64,000 bases of DNA, taken from positions 43,173,325 to 43,237,324 of the forward strand of contig QCXZ01000064.1 of NCBI GenBank assembly GCA_025024175.1, given 5' to 3'. A model generated the notes under the pieces. The model saw only the letters and a list, made by a program, of their open reading frames with translations. It searched no databases and had not been told where the DNA came from. The position numbers and the translations under genes were made by a program. Below are positions 46,521-59,099 of this stretch, in pieces (the stretch's first letter is position 1; every line of letters starts with the position of its first letter). This DNA comes from Rhyzopertha dominica. Lineage: Eukaryota > Arthropoda > Insecta > Coleoptera > Bostrichidae.

Positions 46521-48559
46521 CGTGCGATGTCACAGTGGTGGTTGTATTGATGTACCAGTAAATAGGAAACGTGGGCCATTCAAGGCTATTTCTCAAGACT
46601 CTGCGAAACCCTCGATAGATACGAAAAGATACCTAAACAAAAGTATGTAGAATTATATTTGCTTAAAGTTTTTGGTGCCGTGCAAATATCTGCAATAGTT
46701 AAGGTGTCAAGCGAAATAAAGAAAAACATTTATTCTGACACAAATAATAGTTGTGTAAATTGCAAACTATCCATACAGTGTTTTATAAGTAAACATTGAC
46801 AAAAATGCTTTTTACGTAAATAAAAGTAGTAATACGTACGTAACAAGAATTCTCTCTGCATATAATCACAGTAGGACGATAAAAAATTTTTGAATTAGAA
46901 CAGATAGTCATTGTGTACACAAATAGATAAGCTTAAATATAAATACAGGGCTTTATTGCCACCGAATTTCTTAGCAAAATTACAAATCACCTAATCACTC
47001 CGAAAAGCGCCTGCATATTTTTGGATGTCTGTCTCGAAGCTTATGCACGGCATTATGTGATAGCACTAGAACTAAGCGATTGGAATCCTGGCGAAAATTG
47101 GTGACTGTAAACTTTTCTTAATCGACTATTAATATTATGAGTATGTCATACGCACTAATAGCTCTAAAAGATGACGAAAAATTAGTAAATGCTTCTGAAA
47201 TTAATATAGCAAATCTTTAACAAATTGCATGCTGCATTAAGACTCCGTTCACATCGCTCGCTCACTAGTGTGACGTCATGACAGTAGAGGTGATACAGTT
47301 CCAGGCTCGTAAGGATGTTGAAGGCTTCGGCGCGTCGCCTATACCAAATCATGGGAAGGAATCCGTCCTGATTGAGCTCTAATTAGTGATATAAGGAAAA
47401 AAATATTTTTAAGTATATATAAGGACCCCGCGAAGTTGGAGTTTTCCTTATTCATTTGCCAATAATAACTAGTTAAGCACAGCAGCACAAATTATGAAAT
47501 CGTGAGTTCAAATCAGCACAAATGTAGTTGTAGTCTGTGTATTTAGAACCTCAAATTGCGAATCTATAATTATTTCGATAATGCGTCACCCAGAGCAACG
47601 TAATAGTAAGAAAGACGTGAAATGATATTATACTATAGTAACAACCAAATTGTCATAATATTAACTAATCAATAACGACTAACATACGCTCATCTCTGTT
47701 TGTAACATTACAGTTACATTCATTGAATATCGTCCACTAAAGTTTTGAAATTCTAGATAATTTCCATTCATCTAATATGGATTATAACATTAAACGAGAG
47801 ACAAGTAATTCTTTCTAAACCAGTTTATGTAGCCATAAATATCAACGCAAAAATCCACTTCGAATTTCCACGCCCACACTAACCAAAACGTCGGAAGTTT
47901 GTTTTAAACAAATAAACAGTGAAACTGCGAAGGTGCAACATCCCGGGAGCAAAAAATAACCGCGCTTTGTCAAGTGCTCGTCGGAAAGTGCATGTGCTAC
48001 GCGTGCTGTATATTTCATCGTCACCCTCCAGTTTGGATTGAGTGCCCGAGCTGAATAGCGCTTTTTGCTGCAAAATGGTGCAGTATGGAATGGGTGCTGC
48101 AACGATTTAATCGATAACTGTTGCTGCTTGCCATGCAGCCTTCGTACGGACAATCCCATGAAAAATCTAAATGGTTCGGAGAATTATGCTTGCGTGCAAT
48201 TACTTATAAAAGAAAATTCTAGGAAAATTTCTTTCGTTTTCCAATCTTTTCTCCATTTCCCCTTTCAGCCATAACGTGCATGTACTTTTTAAAATGGAGT
48301 GAGTACCTAAATAAATTATATTAGGACGTAACGTAACGGTAAAATAAGTACCAATTGAGTATTTTCACAATTTTTGGAAATAGCGTGAAGAGCAAGTGAA
48401 TATCACCGTAAATGCATTCCATATACTTTGATATTTCAAATTTATTATGTATTTAGTAACATTATTTTCTAACTGATAAATCGCCCCACAAAACAGCCTT
48501 TGCGGTTAGTTAGCTGAGACATCATTTAACGTATGTGTGATTTTCAACAATAGTGTTTT
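46521..48559. other. no gene recognised; isolated TATA-like signal and GC-richer patch
   Basis: TATATATAAGGACC at about 47416-47430, with CG-rich sequence after it, could be a pol II start region, but nothing downstream supports a gene. The 47880-48160 interval is locally GC-richer and open on the minus strand (105 codons), without any motif I recognise. Confidence 0.3.
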
Positions 48560-49301
48560 CAGGGTTTATCACGATACACACAGACACGATATGTCCGGTG
48601 ACTAGACGTGTTTAGAGCCGCTTTGCGCATGACGTCACCTGCACTGCAAACTTTTACTTTGACAGTTTGCCGTCTGCCAATCTGCTGCTCCACGTACGGT
48701 TTTCGTGATTTTCGATGCGGCACTTTTTCTCGTGCTTTTACCAATTAATGCAGATAATAGTTTAATAAAAATATTAGTTTTGGAGGTTAGTGATAGGGAT
48801 CCTTTCAAAATCTTAATTATTTTTTACTTACAAGATCAATGTTTATTTTACTATTAAAACTAATTACATTTCTTATATTTCTTGTTATTATGTTATATTT
48901 GTGGGGTTAAATTAATATAAAATTAAGAAAATTCCTGATGAAGTTAGATGGCAAGAAATCATAAATTGTAAAAGTAGACTTTTCACATTCATCGTACAAA
49001 TGTAAAATAACATTGAATTTTGTTATAATTGTTAATAAATCTATATTCAGAATGTGGNGCAGTTAAGCTAGCANAGAAGTAACGTAAAGAGATAAGTGGN
49101 ACAAACCACATATTATNTTTTGTGCCGACAATACCTANTAATACACTAAAATAAATACCTATTTTCACTACAAATTGTATATCTTGTTTATATAGCTTCT
49201 TTTCCCAATTTTNGTTTGATAAATAATAAATTTATACAAAATTTTAACGGTCATCACGTAAGTTTTTTACCATTGACTCAGTAAATAACAAGTTTATTCT
49301 T

Positions 49302-49325
49302 CGGCTGGGTTTGATTCCCACCAGA
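49302..49325 (+). other. tRNA T-arm-like sequence
   Basis: CTGGGTTTGATTCCCACC has B-box and T-stem character. No convincing A box lies upstream, so it is at most a tRNA-derived remnant. Confidence 0.25.
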
Positions 49326-49508
49326 GGATCACCATTTTATAGCTACAACTTAACGGTTTTGAAAGTCAAACACCTAATTGATAAAGAACAGTTATTAAGT
49401 TTCTAATTGCAAGCTCTATTTATTATTGCCTGAATTGAGTTCTTATGAACATGTATGATATTTTTAATGGGTTTTACAGGCATATGAAGAAATGAAAAAG
49501 TATTGCCA

Positions 49509-49535
49509 GCCTTGACCGAGATTTGAACTCGGGCC
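49509..49535 (-). other. tRNA T-arm-like sequence
   Basis: The minus strand reads CCGAGTTCAAATCTCGG, a perfect 5-bp T stem around a B-box-like loop, then CAAGGC. The upstream half does not form a D arm. Confidence 0.3.
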
Positions 49536-50190
49536 TTTTGAACACTAGTGTTCTATTTATTATGTTCAGTTTGTGGCAGCGATAATATATTTATTCTAAA
49601 TGTTATTTCCTTTCTGTTATTTGTGCGTCATGTCAATTTGAATTCATTGGGTTTTTTCTTTGGAAATCAGTTTAGTTTTAGGTAATTTACATTCACAGCA
49701 AGTATTCATTACAAATGTCTTAAGTTAAAAGTAGGTATATAGGTAACACAAAACTTCATAAATATGTTAATTATACAATCGTCAAAATTACGGTTATGTC
49801 AAGCAATGTTTTGTGATAAAACGCATTATGTTATATCATTTTTGCAAGCGTAATTCGTTTGCAACACAGGTGGCACTAGGACCTTGCCGTTCGCGACATT
49901 CTGTGTCGAAATTAATAATTTAATTTTACGTTACATTTGTAGCAAGTCTTCATCATTATAAATTGGTAACACTAGTTAAAAGAAAAACATAATTATGCCA
50001 CAAATANCTTGTTTGTACATTCTTCAAAATCACGTTTATTTTAGAGTAAAAATATTTAATAAAACGCGTATTATTTTATGCAACTTTCGTATGCGCTGTA
50101 CGTTTGTAGCGCAGGTGACGTCACAATCTCGTCGTGGAGGGGGGTCTGCCTGCGCATGAGCATACCGTGTTTTAGTGTATCGTGGGGTTT

Positions 50191-50651
50191 ATATAGATTA
50201 TAATCAGCCACAATATTTCAGAATGAAATGGACACCCAACATATTGTAAAATAAATTCAAAAAATTCAAGCCTGCGTTTATGCTACAAGCTTACATCTGT
50301 TTTCAATACTTATTTAAAATTCTTTATTTTCAAATAAATATTACTTAATAAATACGTAGGTGTAGTTCATGGCAGTGATACTACTTATTGATTTATTGTA
50401 TTGCTTTGTTTAGTTTTGTAACGAAGGGATTTTTTTATATGCAAACTCCTAATTAGAAATCGGCAAAATAAAACTGAAACATGCACAGAAAGTGGACCAT
50501 TACGTTGTCTCTAGTCAGTTTATGAAATTTTAATTTCCAAAGTTGTGTATTTGTTTTGAATGTTTTGAATGATATATCGGATCTAATTTTATAATACACT
50601 TTTTAGCACTGCGAGAACACGATAATAAATTTTTACAAATGAACACAATAA
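50191..50651. other. no gene recognised
   Basis: AT-rich spacer between two transposon-derived segments. Confidence 0.35.
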
Positions 50652-51015
50652 CAGTGGCGTCTCGTCCGGGTCAGCGCTGCCGTCCCAGAATTTTATTCAA
50701 AGAAATAACAATTTTTTAAAATTTTTGTGTATTTTGTTTTATTATGTATTTTTTACATTACCGTACAATTAATAATTAACTAAAATCATATTTGTACGGA
50801 TCATCTTGAAAAATTTACCCTATTCGGCAACACGGTGTCTAGCTTGACTGCGCCATGTATCGTGTATGTATGTATGATCCAAGCGCTAGTAAGGTAAGAA
50901 AACGATAGCATCATTTTCTTATGAACTGAGCAAAGGTGCAACCCTGCACGCATGACGCATGTCGAATCCTTGAGGCTAAAATCGGCAGTGCTTGGTCCGG
51001 CAGACAACTTGGGCA
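50652..51015 (+). mobile_element. left end of a second copy of the 35.9 kb hAT family
   Basis: CAGTGGCGTCTCGTCCGGGT starts the segment. It then follows the 35.9 kb element: GATCCAAGCGCT, GATAGCATC(A/G)TTTTC, GCAACCCTGC and GTCCGGCAGAC. An extra AT-rich insert lies near 50700-50780. No right terminus was found within the next kilobase, so this copy is truncated or its other end has decayed. Confidence 0.75.
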
Positions 51016-51567
51016 ACACTGGCATAACTAGCTGTCGCGCTTCACACATGCGCGGACGTGCTCGTAGTTTGTTCAGACGAGTAGTGTCAATTACCTCTAG
51101 ATTAGATTTTGTTTGTTTTCTATAAAAAAGTATCAGGACAAGCTTCTGGAATTGTAATAAAAATTGTCAGTAGCATAAACACGCTCCCTGCCAAGTTGAA
51201 TAAGTCACAGGAAAATAAGGTATTAAAAAATTAAAAAACTAACCACATGTCTGAAGAACTAAAACTATAAAAATATAATAAAACCCTTTGAGCAAGCACC
51301 TTCTAAAATATATAGGATTACTTAGAGAACACCTTGTACATATAATCGTGTTAGCTAACCAAAACACTGAATTTTACTAAAGCAGTGTAGTATTAGAGCT
51401 TCCAATGCAAGTTTTTGTTTTTAAAATGGCGCCAATAGGGTATTATTACTTTTTTTGAAAATTACGTAAATTGAATCTTGAAGTGCATATATATCGTACG
51501 CCATGTTAAAAAAAACCAAAAAAATATTTGTAGGTAGAGAATTTCAGGTCTGAAATTCGAATCTTAG
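51016..51567. other. no gene recognised
   Basis: AT-rich sequence outside the THAP-associated element. Nothing could be supported. Confidence 0.3.
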
Positions 51568-51765
51568 GAGTCACCGCCAAAACGCTTCTATCCAAGGTAA
51601 TTCAACTCGTGACGTCAAGTGTCATGTAAACATTACCGATAAGCATGCTCTTTAATGGGTTCGTATCATTCTTGTATTGGAAAAGCTTTTGTGTGGTGTT
51701 TATTGAAAGGACGGTGTAAGAGGTCACACCAAAAAGTGATTTGTGTAGTTTTACAAACATTTATT

Positions 51766-52103
51766 ATGTATGGAAAACAAAACAAGTGTTGTTTTGTACA
51801 TGGTTATAAAAGTACTTCATTCAGTACAGCTAACAAAATTTTTGTAACCGTTCCTCGAGATTATCAACGCATGAAGAAGTTGTTTAAGGTCCCTAGACGT
51901 GATATGCCGAAATCGCAGTTTGTTTTTATGTTGTGAAGATCATCTTAATTCTAACTGTAAGTTTTATTATTCTTTTTGGGGTTATAAGTGTTTACCATTC
52001 AGTTTCCATTTTGTTATAGCTTGAAGAGGATATGCGTTTTAAGTTGATAGAGGGAAATGTTATAATAAAGAACGACGTTGTTCCCCATATATTCGACTGT
52101 TAG
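51766..52103 (+). pseudogene. two-exon THAP-domain gene, frame-disrupted
   Basis: First exon: MYGKQNKCCFVHGYKSTSFS, then FVTVPRDYQRMKKLFKVPRR and, after a one-base frame change at about 51932, CEDHLNSNC. This gives the C...C...C..H pattern of a THAP zinc finger, with the VP segment in place. Then GTAAGT (from 51957) and a TTATAG acceptor (to 52019) bound a 63-nt intron. The second exon (52020-52103) reads LEEDMRFKLIEGNVIIKNDV, then VPHIFDC and a stop. That is the typical tail of THAP domains (VPxIFDC). The frameshift and an inconsistent splice phase indicate a dead copy. Function would be DNA binding, in either a transposase or a host regulator. Confidence 0.65.
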
Positions 52104-53104
52104 CCAGACCGGAAACGAGCCACAAGAGCTCCGAAAATAAATGGCAATTTATATTTTTTCTGACCTCTAAAGTAAATGTCAAGTTTGGGGTACATTTTTG
52201 ATTCTTACATTTTTATATTTACAAATAGTATGTTTCCAACAACTTATGCTGTTGCTTTTACGTTCCTCATCTCCGTCGCGTTGAACCGCTAGTCGCTGTA
52301 CACAAATTCCATAACAATGAACATGCCTTCAGAAGTCATAACCCTTCACTATTTCACTTTTTCTTGGCGTATTTTAATTCGCTTGTCACAAAATGAACGC
52401 AAACAACAAACTAATAAATTGACGGGCTGAGGCCATTGACATATTATTAAATGGACACGACATCTCATTCATAAATACGGTTGGAACTGACGCCAAGACC
52501 AATGAGGGTGAGGGGAGCGCGGGTACGAGGGAGAGATACAATTTTCCTCAAAGTACATTGCCGTACTGTTATAAAAGGGTCAACAGTGAGATAATTTAAC
52601 TTCCAACTTAAAACAAAAGCGGAGCGTACATCAATAATATTTCGAACAATCTTTCAGTTAAAGCAAAGAAACATCTTTTTGTACAACAAACACTAATTTA
52701 ATTTTGTTACAAGCGGGAATAAAGTTTTGGCCGAATGAAAGTATTAACACAGTTCTAGCATTAGTATTCATTAATCAACACTTAACGAGAAAACACTCGA
52801 CATTCTTCACATAGAAATATAAGGAAAAAAAATTCAGAAATTTATTGTCAAATAAAAAGAAATACATTAAATCAAAATCCGCATTGGGCATCACTGAAGT
52901 ACTTACACCGAACACATCGGCTCTCTTCTTCTACCTACAAATATTTATAACACGTCTACCATTAACAGTAATCATTTTCCATATGTATTAATCCTTCACT
53001 ATCAACTTCATTACATTTTATAAAAGTATTCCTCTATAAAGTAACTAATTTCGCGAAATATATCAAACGACGCCTATGACAACAAATATAAACATAACCT
53101 AAAC

Positions 53105-53195
53105 AATGCTTAACGGTGAAATGATACGGTTTTCTCCTTAGAGCCCACCTTTTTGCATACTTGACACATCCGCACCATTGCCTGGATTAATTTTT
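53105..53195 (-). pseudogene. N-terminal THAP-domain fragment
   Basis: The minus strand reads MVRMCQVCKKVGSKEKTVSF, then HR, followed directly by a donor-like GTTAAG. C-x2-C plus VSFHR is the usual start of a THAP domain. It points opposite to the THAP copy at 51.8 kb. Nothing downstream continues the domain convincingly. Confidence 0.45.
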
Positions 53196-53580
53196 TATAC
53201 GACATGTCCTTAAACAGCTCGCAATAAGCTCTTTTTAACCAAAAATTTACACCACACTACTCAACACATACAGAACATTCTAAACACCAGTAGTACAGTG
53301 GACCATCTAATGCGCGTGAAGATGGGCAATCGCACGTTCGCATGATGCATTGAGTATTGCTCTGGTCAACTGTACGTTTCTGTTTTCCTCCAATTCCACC
53401 TTAGAATGTGACTATTATGTTGGCTTCACTTGAAAATGTAAATAACCGACTCCAGACACCTCGATGGCTGAGGCTGACGCGTGTCGCGCTGACCCCAGAT
53501 GTAAACAAGCAGCTATTTACAAGACACCTGACGTCACGGCCAATATATTCGCGTTTTGGCGGTCCCTTTAAATATTCACA

Positions 53581-55198
53581 TTTTTAATATTAAAAATACA
53601 CCTTGCGAACAATTTTTTCGAATTTATAAGCTATCACAGCTGTTTTGTGGATTAGATGCTACCTATTAATATGCAATTTAATAAAATATAAATGCATGGC
53701 AAATACCCAATTAAGGTTGAATCAGATTACACACCGACGAGAAGAATAAGAATGATTTTGTGGTAAAGTTTTAATGTGCCAATAGATACAGGTACCCACG
53801 TTAAGAGGTGCAGTACTACGAAATAACATTTATATCAATTACGATTGGTTAACACATATGTGTATCACATAATATAAACCTTCATTAATGTTACATTAAT
53901 TGTCATCAGTTGCTCTTTGTTGCAAAATATTGAAGTTCTAAATTTAATGTCTATGTATACGTATATCGCTACTTGATTCTCCTTCCCATAAATACTGCTT
54001 GATAAAACGCATTCCCTCCAATACGTTAGCAGCGGAAGGAAAATGATGTGGAAGGAAGACGGTATTCATTTTTCCGGTTGCGCAGTTCTGATTTCACGTA
54101 TCCAGTCAGCCTTAATGTGATGTATCTACGCATTTCATTTCACGTGTAGAACATATGTATGTATATCCTTGAAAAGGGATTCGGTTTTCGGATGGAATAC
54201 GAGTTTGTTAGACTAGCAAGAAAAATCCGACCGTCAGCTTCTAGCCCTGGCTGTTTTTTCTTTAAAGAAAAAACGCTCGCTAGAACGTATCAGTACGTTT
54301 CAATCCATTAGCGACGTCATAGGCTACACTTGGCCGATCATTATAACCATAGACAAAGGCAAGATAAATAGATAGGTATCTCTAATGGTGGGGGTAGGTT
54401 CATATAAAGCGCCTGCAGTGTCACTGGACTAAAACGAATATGCAACGTCGATAACATGGGAAACTGCTTTAAATGGTGCAGCAACATCATGCAAGTTAGA
54501 TTTTTTAATTTCGTTCTAATTTACATCTAGTTTGTTCCATTGCTACCTCCGAAGTTACTCGTTAGACTTCAAACGGCGATGGAATAAACTACCTGCAAAC
54601 TAAATAAGAGATTACGTAACAATAATTTGCAAGGAAATGCTGATAAAGAAAACAAGAGACGTTTGGTATTCACAAATAATTGTAATGATCATAAATCTAC
54701 AATTTATAAATATTTCAATAAAGCAGAAGTATGGTAGACCACTTCCATTAAGTCATTTTTCTTCAGTTAGTTGAAATAACACCTCAAAATGCTTGTTACA
54801 AACCAGATAGCGTAGATAAGCTATCTTTTTATATAAATTATTTTGTCCTTTTTAATGCGTTTCAGCCATATTTGGAACATCTGAAACGAGTATGAATTTT
54901 TTAAATATACCATTGTAAATAAAAATATTTCCAAAGGGCCTATATTATTATATCATAACAGTATGTCATAAATAAGGGGAGATGCCCACACAAGGCTTTC
55001 CGAAGGGACCAGTTTGGTAAGTACACTACAATTCAATAAACGCTAAGAACAGAAATGTTTAGCACTAGGTTTCCGGCTGATACCAGCCAGGTCCTAATTA
55101 GTATACTGATAATCTGGCTAATGCTAGGAGTAACTCTGTGTTTTATTACAGCTTAAAATTTAATGGTACATTGATTTATTTTAAAAGTCTTAAGTTTT
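53581..55198. other. no gene recognised; one long palindrome
   Basis: A 22-bp perfect palindrome, GTTTTTTCTTTAAAGAAAAA plus AC (54253-54274), is nested in a wider inverted pair, TTCTAGC/GCTAGAA (54239-54283). Nothing else was recognised. Confidence 0.45.
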
Positions 55199-55498
55199 GT
55201 TATTAATAAAAATTGCTATTGGCAAAAATATCAATCAGCTCCTAATAAGTTTCTGATTCCCCGAGAACTGCAAGAGCTACCTACAACTCGGCTAACTTCC
55301 AGAAAACCTCTGTGGACAGAAGATTTCCTTCGTACTCCTTATACCATTGAAGATGAATGGTATTCTGCTTGGAAACTTAAGAAACATGATATATTTAATC
55401 AACAGCTTATAGATGATTCTACAGAAAAGGAGGGAACTGACCTCCCGAGAAAGTCTTGGGTCATTCTAAATCGCTTTCGCACTGGTCATGGGAAATGA
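55199..55498 (+). pseudogene. non-LTR ORF2 C-terminal fragment
   Basis: A frame open for about 98 codons ends at 55496-55498. It reads NKFLIPRELQELPTTRLTSR, then LWTEDFLRTPYTIEDEWYSA, W, LPRKSWVILNRFRTGHGK. The DLPRKxWxxLNRFRTGxGK block is characteristic of the region after RNase H in Jockey-type retrotransposon ORF2s. The usual C-x-C-G zinc motif has been lost by frameshift after the stop (FFNKWDPSVNP follows in another frame). It is unrelated in orientation to the copy at 55.7-57.1 kb. Confidence 0.7.
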
Positions 55499-55591
55499 AA
55501 TTCTTTTTTAATAAATGGGATCCATCTGTCAACCCTTGGCTTAAGACAATCGAGATCTGATTGGAGTTTTTCTGCGGTTTTCTTCAACACT

Positions 55592-55637
55592 CTATCCAGA
55601 ATAAATACAAACATATATGTATCTATTCTGGATAGAG
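55592..55637. repeat. hairpin
   Basis: CTCTATCCAGAATA and its inverse TATTCTGGATAGAG, with ATACA/TGTAT further in, form a stem of about 19 bp around a short AT loop. Its function is unknown. It lies between two retrotransposon fragments. Confidence 0.6.
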
Positions 55638-55737
55638 CGCAAATGCGAGATCTATCGTTGAATAAAAATTTTTTTTATTTCATCGTTTTTATAAAAATCG
55701 ACAGTAGTCGCATGAAATTAACAGAACTGTGTAATGT

Positions 55738-57082
55738 ATTTAATAATAATAATAATAATAGTAATAATAATAATAATAGTATATTCCAACAGACATATAA
55801 AGTCTACAAAGGAATAATAATAGTTACAAAACATATTTCTTACACCTACGTACAAATGAATCAAATGGCAATACAAAAATATCAACATTTCTACAGATTT
55901 CATTATATAATCTACACATACGTACAATCGGAGAGTGAAAATGATGGCTAGTCCGTGAAGGACAAACATAAAATGTTACACAAGATCTTGAATTCACTCT
56001 CGGCTCTAAGAAAGCTAATCGACACAATAATGTACCAACAATGCGACCATGTACAATTTTATACGAGAAAGTTATAGCATAAAGATTACGCCGAAAACTT
56101 AATGAATGCAGGTCAAATTCGGCATACAGAGTCGAAGACGGACAATCAAAATGGGGATATAGGTTAAATTTCTTATAATATAAGTATCTACAGAATTTCT
56201 TTTGTATACGTTCAATTTGAGTAGCATAAACAGCACAACCAGGACACCAAACTACTGAACAGTACTCTAGTTTACTTCTCACAAATGCACAATACAGTTT
56301 TAAAATACAAGAAATGTTATTGAAATCCCTAGTTTGTCGCTTAATAAACCCCACTGCTCTAATAGCATCACCACACATTTGCTCTATATGTAAGTTAAAT
56401 GAGAGAGAACTATCAAAAGTGATTCCCAAATGTTTATTTGAGATACACGTTCCAACTCAGTACCGTTAACACTGTAATGAAAAACAATCGGATTCTGAAT
56501 CCTACAGAAAGAAATAATTTTACATTTAACAATATTTAGATTCATTTTGTTCTCTGCACACCAGAAAGAAAACTGTTCTAGATCATTTTGCATCGCAGTA
56601 CAATCTTCAACAGATTTTATGCATCTTACAATTTTCAAATCATCTGCGTACACCAATACATGCGACTTAAATATAGAAAATACATCGTTGAAGAAGGACG
56701 AAAATAAAAGTGGTCCTAAATTGGAACCTTTCACTACTCCACTACATGTTTGAAATGGCTTTGATTTATAACCTAAATATTCAACATATTGAAATCGTGC
56801 TGTCAACAAAGAATTAAGAAACAATATCAAAGAATCACATAAGCCATAACTTTGTAATTTCCGCAATAAAATGCGATGATCGACAACATCAAAAGCTTTT
56901 GATAGATCTGTATAAATAACATCAGTTTGTGACTTATTTTCTACATTATCAGAAAGCAGTTGCGTGTACTCACATAAATTGGTTGCAGTAGATTTACCCT
57001 TTATAAAACCGTGTTGACCTTCATTTATAAATATGTGCATATGGTTATATAGATACTTTTTATAAGAATATATATACATCAA
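55738..57082 (-). mobile_element. Jockey/CR1-type non-LTR retrotransposon, 5'-truncated
   Basis: The minus strand encodes RT blocks from about 57082 to 55824. The (AAT)n run at 55738-55788 then provides the simple-repeat 3' tail typical of these elements. Only the RT and C-terminal part is present, with no endonuclease, as expected for incomplete reverse transcription. It is better preserved than the 3-6 kb copy, so probably younger. Confidence 0.8.
55824..57082 (-). pseudogene. reverse transcriptase (ORF2), one frameshift
   Basis: The first frame (57082-56384) reads GQHGFIKGKSTATNL, TDLSKAFDVVDHRILLRKL, GVVKGSNLGPLLFSSFFNDV and VLVYADDLKIVR (catalytic YADD), then FSFWCAENKMNLNIVKCK. After a frame change at about 56425, the second frame (56429-55824) carries the thumb and C-terminus: MGITFDSSLSF, LKLYCAFVRSKLEYCSVVW, RIQKKFCRYL and SPIVRMCRLYNEICRNVDIF. 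In active relatives the motif before LGPLLF is usually GVPQGS. Here it is GVVKGS, a further sign of decay. No endonuclease precedes it. Confidence 0.85.
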
Positions 57083-57178
57083 TGCTGCTGCTGTGATAGT
57101 ATAATGTATGTGGGTATCATAATTGACTCAGTAATATATATTACCAGGACGCTACTATTTACTAGTACTCTACTGCCC

Positions 57179-57400
57179 TTACAAATATTTAAGTGAGCCA
57201 ATTTGCATCTGAATGAATACAATTACATAGCTTAAGGCTGTAAATGACTGTAATAATCGGATTTGCAATGACCAGTTAGATTTCCTATAATGCAAGTAAA
57301 TATAATAAAATTGCTCATCATCCACATGCAAAGTGCAAATCGAGTCACTTATTAAACTTTTAACAATGTTTTTTTTAACTGTTGACAAAAAGCAGGACAT
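57179..57400 (-). pseudogene. second RT fragment (tentative)
   Basis: The minus strand reads CTLHVDDEQFY, HYRKSNWSLQIRLLQSFTA and, in an adjacent frame, FRCKLAHLNICKGSRV. This order resembles the LYADDxQLY...NPxKS block of another Jockey/CR1-like RT. It is frame-disrupted, short and distinct from the neighbour. Confidence 0.4.
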
Positions 57401-58993
57401 TTAAACATGTTAAGAATTCATAATAAGCTTTTGAATTGTACCTGCATCATCTAAAGTGTGAAATTTGAAATATTTAGGTGCTCATGTACGTTCTTGACAA
57501 ACTAGTCCCGATATGCCTGTCAAATAACTAAATCGCCAACGGTACGGGCTCTCGTGTCTGTTTCCGGGGCAACGCGTTGTCGAATTTCTGTCGAATTATT
57601 TTCAATCTATTCTCACTCTCTTATGGTATTGTCAATAATAAGCTCTTGTGGTTATAACTAAAAGGTACACACATGGAATGAAAATAAAACTTTCTATTGG
57701 TATTTAAAAACGTTATTAATTAGTCTAAGGAATTCAACCATTATGGTATTTGGCATAAAACAAACAAAAGTATGACGTAAATTGCCATTTTACTTCGATA
57801 CGTCAAAATCCTGGATCCAAACAAACCAAGTTGTCATACCTTGCGTAAGGGAATTCAGTGCTCGGTGCATAATTGTAGTTTTAAAAGAATATAAGTGTTA
57901 GTGTGTAGTTAGTGTTTGAGTAGTTTACACTTCCTCGCTTTATTTAGTAAGTATTATAAAGCGAAATTCCATTTAGTTAAAATGTAATGCTGAGAAACGT
58001 AACGTAAGTGCATGTGTAGAGCATTACAGTTTTTATGTTATACGAGAAAATGGTAATGTGTTGGACCGATTGTATTCTGCTTATTTCTTTCAATAACCAA
58101 CCTTACCTAACAAAGTATTAAATTCAAGCAATTTTAACGCTGTACTCTACCATTAAGCGATCTATACGTCACGTTATTGAGAAACTCATTATGCTGGCTA
58201 TAAATACATGCATCAAACTGAAATCGAAGTGTGGCATATTAATTTTAGATCTAGTTCCGTGTCTGAGCAGCAAAAATATCAACATCAGCTCCAATATGCC
58301 AGATTATTTTTGCGCTTCTAAACTGTTTACGGCTACAGTACACATTTGAAAGTACTTAAACCGTGTTAAAACATTAAATGCTCCGGACATTATAAACGTA
58401 ATGCCAGGCCATAAATCATATTTCGAAACGCGAGTAGTATAAGATAATTCGCAATTGGTAAGTAACTTAGTTTTTGAAATGCTAAAGTAAATCAGTTATT
58501 TATGCTGGTAGCAATATTTGGTATAATAAAGCCATATAAACTGTTATAAAATGATGTGTAAGCCAGAAACGATTTTAACAATAGTACAATAATTTTTAGA
58601 AAAAATGGAACCTTCGCCGTTTTGAGCACCATAACTTCCAAGTCCACGTTACGTCATCAATATAACTACGATGGTTGACTATTTACTCTTTATAACATAC
58701 AACTAAAACATCCTGTATCCCAAATCATCCTGCGTCCCGATCCAGCGTGTTGCTTCCGTAAACTTTTTACCTTCAAAAGACGCAAAAAGAGTCTACGCCA
58801 AACTAGTCCAGATTGATATTTTATTTGGAACACCCTGTACATTATTAGATTTTTGAATTCCTTCTTTAAATTTATTATTAAGTTAGGTGATGTAGACCAG
58901 CTTCGTTTGGTTAGTTAGGATATTTAAATAGAATATTTTGTGCATTAATTGTGGAATATTGCACAAAAAATTGAAGTAGTACACGTTAAGGCA
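57401..58993. other. no gene recognised
   Basis: AACACCCTGTACA at 58829-58842 resembles a Tc1/mariner end without a clear partner. Otherwise featureless. Confidence 0.35.
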
Positions 58994-59061
58994 GCTGGGT
59001 GGCTTTGTCATCATGTCAGTGTAATTGCTGACAGATGGCATTGCCATCTAAATTCTTACTA
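58994..59061. repeat. half-copy of the 44.5 kb MITE
   Basis: TGGGTGGCTTTGTCATCATG, TCAGTGTAATTGCTGACAG and ATGGCATTGCCATCTAAATT match the centre and right arm of 44498-44603. The left arm is missing and one base is inserted (AATTGC versus AATGC). Confidence 0.7.
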
Positions 59062-59099
59062 ATATTGCATAAAGTTATAGATACTGTTGTAACTTTGAG

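Larger units (their letters stand above)
48560..50190. mobile_element. DNA element with ~90-bp imperfect terminal inverted repeats
   Basis: The left end (GGTTTATCACGATACACACA, GACACGATATG, TGACGTCACCTGCACTGC) is matched in inverse at the right end (GCGCAGGTGACGTCACA, ACCGTGTTTTAGTGTATCGTG, GGGTTTATA). Inside the right end, a ~70-bp segment is directly duplicated (49807-49877 and 50050-50121). The interior has many Ns and no recognised transposase. Class is unknown. Confidence 0.55.
51568..53580. mobile_element. THAP-associated DNA element with inverted ends
   Basis: ACCGCCAAAACGC...CGTGACGTCAAGTGTCATGTAAA (51575-51635) has an inverse counterpart at 53503-53570 (ACCGCCAAAACGCG, CGTGACGTCAGGTGTCTTGTAAA) with a 10-base gap. 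Between them are THAP-domain pieces on both strands. THAP domains plus terminal inverted repeats suggest a P-element-like transposon or a nested pair. The remaining transposase (RNase H-like core) is not visible. Ends and class are tentative. Confidence 0.45.

Noticed and set aside
47842..48159. 105-codon minus frame in a GC-richer patch
   Set aside because: No family resemblance and no splice or start context. Left as unannotated sequence.
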